Assembly (NCBI RefSeq): GCF_003205495.1
Contig: NZ_QJRX01000006.1
Location: 62,001 to 126,000, forward strand
Source of the DNA: Aquipseudomonas alcaligenes
GTDB lineage: Bacteria > Pseudomonadota > Gammaproteobacteria > Pseudomonadales > Pseudomonadaceae
Direction: 5' to 3'
DNA: 64,000 nucleotides
Within the stretch, counting starts at the first letter, position 1; every line of letters starts with the position of its first letter. The position numbers and the translations under genes are program-made. The notes beneath the pieces were generated by a model. That model was given only the letters and a program-made list of their open reading frames with translations. It searched no databases and was not told the origin of the DNA. Shown here piece by piece: positions 59,567 through 64,000 of this stretch.

Positions 59567-61033
59567 ATGCAGTACCGCGACCTGCGCGACTTCATCCGCG
59601 AGCTGGAAAAGCGCGGCGAGCTCAAGCGCATCCAGACCCCGGTTTCTCCCGTGCTGGAAATGACCGAAATCTGCGACCGCACCCTGCGCAAGGGCGGTCC
59701 GGCGCTGCTGTTCGAGCAGCCGACCGGCTTCGCCGTGCCGGTGCTCGGCAACCTGTTCGGCACCCCCAAGCGCGTGGCGCTGGGCATGGGTGCCGAGGAT
59801 GTCGGCGAGCTGCGCGAGATCGGCAAGCTACTGGCCTTTCTCAAGGAGCCCGAGCCGCCCAAGGGCCTGAAGGATGCCTGGAGCAAGCTGCCGATCTTCA
59901 AGAAGGTCATCAGCATGGCGCCCAAGGTCCTCAAGGACGCGCCCTGCCATGAGGTGATCGAGGAGGGCGAGGCGGTCGACCTGACCAGGCTGCCGATCCA
60001 GCACTGCTGGCCGGGCGACGCCGCGCCGCTGATCACCTGGGGCCTGACCATCACCAGGGGACCGAACAAGGAACGGCAGAACCTCGGCATCTACCGCCAG
60101 CAGGTGATCGGCCGCAACAAGGTGATCATGCGCTGGCTCAGCCACCGCGGCGGCGCCCTGGACTTCCGCGAGTGGTGCCTGAAGCACCCGGACAAGCCCT
60201 ACCCGGTGTGCGTGGCCCTCGGCGCCGACCCGGCGACCATCCTCGGCGCGGTGACGCCGGTGCCGGATACCCTCTCCGAATACGCCTTCGCCGGCCTGCT
60301 GCGTGGCCATCGTACCGAGCTGGTCAAGGCCATCGGCTCCGACCTGCAGGTGCCCGCCAGTGCCGAGATCGTCCTCGAAGGCGTGATCCATCCGGGCGAG
60401 ACCGCGCCGGAAGGGCCCTACGGCGACCACACCGGCTACTACAACGAGGTCGACACCTTCCCGGTGTTCACCGTCGAGCGCATCACCCGTCGCCGCGAGC
60501 CGATCTACCACAGCACCTATACCGGACGGCCGCCGGATGAGCCGGCGATCCTCGGCGTGGCGCTGAACGAGGTGTTCGTGCCGATCCTGCAGAAGCAGTT
60601 CCCGGAGATCACCGACTTCTACCTGCCGCCGGAAGGCTGCTCCTACCGCATGGCGGTGGTGACCATGAAGAAACAGTACCCCGGCCATGCCAAGCGGGTG
60701 ATGCTCGGCGTCTGGTCGTTCCTGCGCCAGTTCATGTACACCAAGTTCGTCATCGTCACCGACGACGACATCAACGCCCGCGACTGGAACGACGTGATCT
60801 GGGCCATCACCACGCGCATGGACCCCAAGCGCGACACGGTGCTGATCGACAACACGCCGATTGACTACCTCGACTTCGCCTCGCCGGTGTCCGGCCTGGG
60901 TTCGAAGATGGGCCTGGACGCCACCCACAAGTGGCCGGGCGAGACCAGCCGCGAATGGGGCCGGGTGATCGAGCGCGACGAGGCGGTGGTCAAACGCGTG
61001 GATGAGCTGTGGGCGAGCCTCGGGATCGACTGA
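59567..61033 (+). CDS. ubiD: 3-octaprenyl-4-hydroxybenzoate decarboxylase UbiD
   Basis: A 488-residue prenylated-FMN-dependent decarboxylase of ubiquinone synthesis. The N-terminal [20 protein letters not shown], the active-site loop with conserved Arg and Glu ([19 protein letters not shown]) and the Glu in [15 protein letters not shown] fit the family. It needs the UbiX cofactor, not encoded here. The next gene, a flavin/iron-sulfur reductase, overlaps by one base, as ubiD-fre neighbourhood in E. coli does. Confidence 0.96.
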   Translation: MQYRDLRDFIRELEKRGELKRIQTPVSPVLEMTEICDRTLRKGGPALLFEQPTGFAVPVLGNLFGTPKRVALGMGAEDVGELREIGKLLAFLKEPEPPKGLKDAWSKLPIFKKVISMAPKVLKDAPCHEVIEEGEAVDLTRLPIQHCWPGDAAPLITWGLTITRGPNKERQNLGIYRQQVIGRNKVIMRWLSHRGGALDFREWCLKHPDKPYPVCVALGADPATILGAVTPVPDTLSEYAFAGLLRGHRTELVKAIGSDLQVPASAEIVLEGVIHPGETAPEGPYGDHTGYYNEVDTFPVFTVERITRRREPIYHSTYTGRPPDEPAILGVALNEVFVPILQKQFPEITDFYLPPEGCSYRMAVVTMKKQYPGHAKRVMLGVWSFLRQFMYTKFVIVTDDDINARDWNDVIWAITTRMDPKRDTVLIDNTPIDYLDFASPVSGLGSKMGLDATHKWPGETSREWGRVIERDEAVVKRVDELWASLGID

Positions 61034-62001
61034 TGAAAGTCACCCTGCAACCCTCCGGCGCGGTGCTCGAGATCCAGCCCGGCGAGCGCATTCTCGACGG
61101 CGCCCGGCGCCTCGGTTACGACTGCCCGCAGAGCTGCCGCAACGGCAACTGCCATGTCTGCGCCGCGCTGCTGGTGGAGGGGCGGGTGCGCCAGGCCGAC
61201 GCCGAACTGGATCACGGCGAGCTGTTTACCTGCCTGGCCGAGCCGCTGGAAGATTGCGTGCTGCACTGGGACGGCGTGCTCGCCCCCGGCGAGCTGCCGG
61301 TGCGCACCTTCGGCTGCCAGGTGCTGGAGCTGGCCGATGTCGGCGGCGATGTCTGTCGCGTGCGCTTGCGCGCGCCGGCCGGCAAGACGCCGCGCTACCA
61401 CGCCGGGCAGTACCTGCTGCTGCAGCGCGACGACGGCGAGTGGTCGGCCTTCTCCCTGGCCTCGGCGCCGCACCATGGACGTGACCTGGAGCTGCATATC
61501 CTCACCCGTGAAGACAGCAGCCGGCAGATCGTCGCGCAACTGCAGCGCACGCGCCTGGCGCGGGTGCAGATGCCGTTCGGCGATACCCACCTGGCCGAAC
61601 TGCCGGCCGGGCCGCTGGTGCTGCTCGCCGCCGGTACCGGCATGGCACAGATGCACAGCCTGATCGAGCACTGCCGCGCCGTGGGTTTCAGCCACCCGGT
61701 TCACCTGTACTGGGGCGTGCGTCATCCCGATGACTTCTACCAGCTGCCGCACTGGCAGGACTGGGAGCGGCAGGCGGGACTGCAGCTGCACCGGGTGGTC
61801 AGCGAGGCCGGTGACTGGGGCGGCCGCTGCGGCCTGCTGCACGAGGCGGTGTGCCAGGACTTCCCCGACCTCAAGTCGTTGCACGTCTACGCCAGCGGCT
61901 CGCCGGCCATGGTCTACGGCACCCTGGATGCCCTGGTGGACGCCGGCATGGACCCGCACCAGATGCGCGCCGACGTGTTTGCCTACGCCCCTCGCGACTG
62001 A
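61033..62001 (+). CDS. Ferredoxin-NAD(P)H reductase-like protein with [2Fe-2S], FAD and NAD domains
   Basis: A 322-residue oxidoreductase. The N-terminal plant-type [2Fe-2S] domain has Cys35, Cys40, Cys43 and Cys67 (SCRNGNCHVC, LFTCLA). The flavin domain (about 95-195) has FSLASAP, and the NAD domain (about 200-320) has LLAAGTGMAQMHSL and YWGVRHPDDFY. It resembles CDP-6-deoxy-3,4-glucoseen reductase and the Fre flavin reductase. Its ATG shares a base with the ubiD stop (TGATG). It may supply reduced flavin or electrons to ubiquinone synthesis, which is an inference from linkage. Confidence 0.88.
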   Translation: MKVTLQPSGAVLEIQPGERILDGARRLGYDCPQSCRNGNCHVCAALLVEGRVRQADAELDHGELFTCLAEPLEDCVLHWDGVLAPGELPVRTFGCQVLELADVGGDVCRVRLRAPAGKTPRYHAGQYLLLQRDDGEWSAFSLASAPHHGRDLELHILTREDSSRQIVAQLQRTRLARVQMPFGDTHLAELPAGPLVLLAAGTGMAQMHSLIEHCRAVGFSHPVHLYWGVRHPDDFYQLPHWQDWERQAGLQLHRVVSEAGDWGGRCGLLHEAVCQDFPDLKSLHVYASGSPAMVYGTLDALVDAGMDPHQMRADVFAYAPRD

Positions 62002-62011
62002 TCGTCCGGAA

Positions 62012-62043
62012 ACAAGAAAGCCGCCCGAGGGCGGCTTTCTTGT
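62012..62043. terminator. Bidirectional hairpin between the reductase and the quinone oxidoreductase genes
   Basis: A 15-bp perfect stem (ACAAGAAAGCCGCCC/GGGCGGCTTTCTTGT) with a GA loop and a broken T tract (TTTCTT). It lies 10 nt after the reductase and 11 nt before the end of the leftward gene. Confidence 0.85.
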
Positions 62044-62054
62044 AGCAGCGGTGG

Positions 62055-63035
62055 TTACTTCACCTGCACCACTACCTTGCCCACCGCCTTGCGCTGGCCC
62101 AGCGCGTCGATGGCTTCGCCGCCACGCGCCAGCGGGAAGGTCTGCGACACCAGGGGCCTCAGCTTGCCCTCGGCATGCCAGGCGAACAGCTGCTGGAAGT
62201 TGGCGGCGTTGTCCTGCGGCTGGCGCTGAGCGAAGGCGCCCCAGAACACGCCGACCAGGGCCGCGCCCTTGAGCAGCGGCAGGTTGGCCGGCAGGGCCGG
62301 GATGCCGCCGCCGGCGGCGAAGCCGACCACCAGGAAGCGGCCGTTCCAGGCGATGGAGCGGAAGGCTTCTTCGAACAGCTCGCCACCCACCGGGTCGTAG
62401 ATCACGTCCACGCCCTGGCCGCCGGTGAGTTTCTTCACCTCGTCCTTCAGGCTCTGCTCGCTGTAGTTGATCAGGTGATCGGCGCCGGCGTTGCGCGCCA
62501 CTTCCAGCTTCTCGGCAGTGCTCGCCGCGGCGATCACCTTGGCGCCCATGGCCTTGCCGATCTCCACCGCCGCCAGGCCGACACCGCCGGAAGCGCCGAG
62601 CACCAGCAGGGTCTCGCCCGGCTGCAGGTTGGCGCGCTGCTTCAGCGCATGCATCGAGGTGCCGTAGGTCATGCCGAAGGCGGCGGCGGTGGTCAGGTCC
62701 ATGCTCTTGGGTACCGGCAGCACGTTGTAGCCGGGCACCGCCACTTCCTCGGCGAAGCCGCCCCAGCCGGTCAGGGCCATGACCCGGTCGCCGGCACGCA
62801 GGTGCGTGATCTTCTCGCCGACTGCCTTGACCACGCCGGCCGCCTCGCCACCCGGGGCGAAGGGGAAGGGCGGCTTGAACTGGTACTTGCCCTCGATGAT
62901 CAGGGTGTCGGGGAAGTTGACCCCGGCGGCGTGTACCTCGATCAGCACCTCGTTCTTCTTCGGTTCCGGACTGGGCAGGTCTTCCAGGACCAGGCTGGAG
63001 GCCGGGCCGAAGGCTTTGCAGAGCAGGGCTTTCAT
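62055..63035 (-). CDS. NADPH:quinone oxidoreductase, MDR/zeta-crystallin family
   Basis: A 326-residue medium-chain reductase. The catalytic GroES-like domain (1-125) has AAGVNFPDTLIIEGKYQF with no zinc ligands, and the Rossmann domain has LLVLGASGGVGLAAVEIGKA (about 143-162, AXXGXXG type). The DPVGGELFEEAF motif is common in QOR2-like members. It should reduce quinones with NADPH. Its physiological substrate is unknown. It is divergent from the FliL-like gene. Confidence 0.9.
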   Translation of the reverse strand: MKALLCKAFGPASSLVLEDLPSPEPKKNEVLIEVHAAGVNFPDTLIIEGKYQFKPPFPFAPGGEAAGVVKAVGEKITHLRAGDRVMALTGWGGFAEEVAVPGYNVLPVPKSMDLTTAAAFGMTYGTSMHALKQRANLQPGETLLVLGASGGVGLAAVEIGKAMGAKVIAAASTAEKLEVARNAGADHLINYSEQSLKDEVKKLTGGQGVDVIYDPVGGELFEEAFRSIAWNGRFLVVGFAAGGGIPALPANLPLLKGAALVGVFWGAFAQRQPQDNAANFQQLFAWHAEGKLRPLVSQTFPLARGGEAIDALGQRKAVGKVVVQVK

Positions 63036-63184
63036 CGCGCTTTCCTCGCGTTCGTGATTGCCGGCAGTGTAGGAGGCACACCCGGCGGGTCAACGAGCAT
63101 GGTCGCACCTGATGGCACACCATAAGCTTGGGCGCGCGGGCGGCTATGGCTATGCTAGGCGCAATTCGCACCGAGGAATGTCCC

Positions 63185-63592
63185 GTGAAGACAAGCATCG
63201 CCCTGCTGTTTGCCCTGCTCCTGCCCTGCGTCGCCCTGGCCAGCGGCGGTGGCGAGGAAGAGAACGCCGCGCCCAAGGTGGCCTACTACAGCCTGGTGCC
63301 GGCCCTGGTCGGCAACTTCGGCACGGGCCCCAAGCTGAAGTTCTACAAGGCCGATATCGCCCTGCGGGTGACCGGCAGCGAAGCGGAGGAAAAGGTCGAG
63401 CATCACGAGCCGCTGATCCGCAACCAGCTGGTGATGCTGTTCTCCCAGCAGAGCGAGGCCAACATGGCCGACGAGAACGCCAAGGAGACGCTGCGCCAGG
63501 AAGCGCTCAAGCAGGTGCAGGAGGTGCTGACCCAGGAAGAGGGCAAGCCGATCGTCGAGGACCTGCTGTTCAACAACCTGATCATCCAGTAA
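63185..63592 (+). CDS. FliL-like exported protein (GTG start)
   Basis: A 135-residue precursor with a signal peptide of about 19 residues (LLFALLLPCVALA), then a FliL-like domain with YYSLVPALVGNFG and LKFYKADIALRVTG, ending in an EAL-rich helix. Flagellar FliL binds the stator, but this gene is isolated from flagellar genes, so it may be a FliL paralogue. AGGAATG lies just before GTG 63185; the longer frame starting at 63128 lacks a site. The C terminus (VEDLLFNNLIIQ) matches FliL tails. Confidence 0.8.
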   Translation: MKTSIALLFALLLPCVALASGGGEEENAAPKVAYYSLVPALVGNFGTGPKLKFYKADIALRVTGSEAEEKVEHHEPLIRNQLVMLFSQQSEANMADENAKETLRQEALKQVQEVLTQEEGKPIVEDLLFNNLIIQ

Positions 63593-63630
63593 CGCGGGCA
63601 CGGCCCGCGTCCGTTTCGCCAACGGTGAAG

Positions 63631-63999
63631 CTAGGCCATCTGCGCCAGGGTCTTGCGGAAGCGCGTCAGCGCGGCGAGGAAGAACAGCGTGCCGATGCCG
63701 GCGATGGCCAGCAGTTGTGGCCAGACGATCGACAGTCCGGCGCCGCGGTAGAGAATGGCCTGGGCCAGGGCGACGAAGTGGGTGGTCGGCGCCGCCAGCA
63801 TGATCTGCTGCACCAGCTCCGGCATGCTCTCGCGCGGCGTGGTGCCGCCGGAGAGGATCTGCAGCGGCAGCAGCACCAGAATGATCAGCAGGCCCAGCTG
63901 CGGCATCGAGCGCGCCACGGTGCCGAAGAAGATGCCCATCGAGGTGGTGGCGAACAGGTGCAGCGCCGCACCGCCGAGGAACAGCGCCAGCGAGCCTTC
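63631..63999 (-). CDS. ABC-2 type transporter permease, C-terminal part (partial at window edge)
   Basis: The last 122 codons of a membrane permease of the YhhJ/YbhS type. The frame continues past the window edge. Visible features are three hydrophobic helices, the conserved PLQILSGGTTPRESMPEL loop and the end LAALTRFRKTLAQMA. Such permeases pair with an ATPase for drug or envelope export. The ATPase is presumably upstream, outside the window. Confidence 0.85.
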   Translation of the reverse strand, partial: EGSLALFLGGAALHLFATTSMGIFFGTVARSMPQLGLLIILVLLPLQILSGGTTPRESMPELVQQIMLAAPTTHFVALAQAILYRGAGLSIVWPQLLAIAGIGTLFFLAALTRFRKTLAQMA

Positions 64000-64000
64000 G

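Overview
The window is GC-rich chromosomal DNA from a Pseudomonas-type gammaproteobacterium. The gene order is diagnostic: dadA-ridA-dadX-pauR-cytochrome c5, rep, an EAL/GGDEF protein, comM-ubiK, glnK-amtB, sutA, xerC-dapF-lysA-lptM, cyaY, rnk, cyaA, argH, algZ-algR-hemC-hemD-hemX-hemY-dsbB, algQ, algP, hemB-ppk, ppx, trxA, rho, ubiD. As I recall it, this follows the backbone of the P. aeruginosa PAO1 region PA5304 to about PA5230. The tandem glnK-amtB1-amtB2 arrangement is one I recall from the P. stutzeri group, so a stutzeri/mendocina-like Pseudomonas is plausible. The species cannot be fixed from here.

Layout. 1-3.4 kb: D-alanine catabolism (end of dadA, ridA, dadX), the polyamine regulator PauR and a c5 cytochrome. 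3.4-11 kb: Rep helicase, a c-di-GMP phosphodiesterase, a MATE pump with a divergent LysR regulator, and a gamma-glutamyl-GABA hydrolase. 11-19.4 kb: a BCCT osmolyte transporter, ComM, UbiK, then a nitrogen block (NtrC site, sigma-54 promoter, glnK, two Amt channels), YjbQ and the RNA polymerase regulator SutA. 19.4-26.7 kb: a leftward operon lptM-lysA-dapF-DUF484-xerC-HAD, then AraC, CyaY, a DUF1289 protein, Rnk and two very small unknown genes. 26.8-35 kb: lipase, adenylate cyclase, small conserved genes, a GST, a GH114 glycosidase, GNAT and ArgH. 35-45.3 kb: AlgZ/AlgR, heme synthesis, DsbB, AlgQ, an FKBP isomerase and the repeat protein AlgP. 45.4-52.5 kb: an ABC-F ATPase with a tiny MscS-like partner, then transport and metabolic genes. 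52.6-64 kb: hemB-ppk facing ppx, trxA, rho, ubiD with an iron-sulfur flavin reductase, a quinone oxidoreductase, a FliL-like protein and the end of an ABC permease.

How the genes work together. DadX, DadA and RidA form an alanine-degradation module in which RidA clears the imine that DadA makes. GlnK and the two Amt channels form a nitrogen-controlled ammonium module. AlgZ/R, AlgQ and AlgP are classical alginate regulators placed among heme-synthesis genes (hemC, D, X, Y, with hemB nearby). Ppk and Ppx make and degrade polyphosphate from convergent genes that share one hairpin. Many neighbours overlap by 1-4 nt, which points to translational coupling, and most convergent pairs share a symmetrical bidirectional terminator.

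I see no prophage, insertion sequence, CRISPR array, tRNA or rRNA. Almost everything is conserved backbone. The least explained parts are the two tiny genes at 26.2-26.6 kb, the ABC-F/mini-MscS pair, the frataxin/DUF1289 overlap, a REP-like repeat that supplies stop codons to two genes, and several palindromes in promoter regions (upstream of pauR, between the MATE and LysR genes, upstream of hemB, between ppx and trxA). I do not see a clear, previously undescribed multi-gene system.
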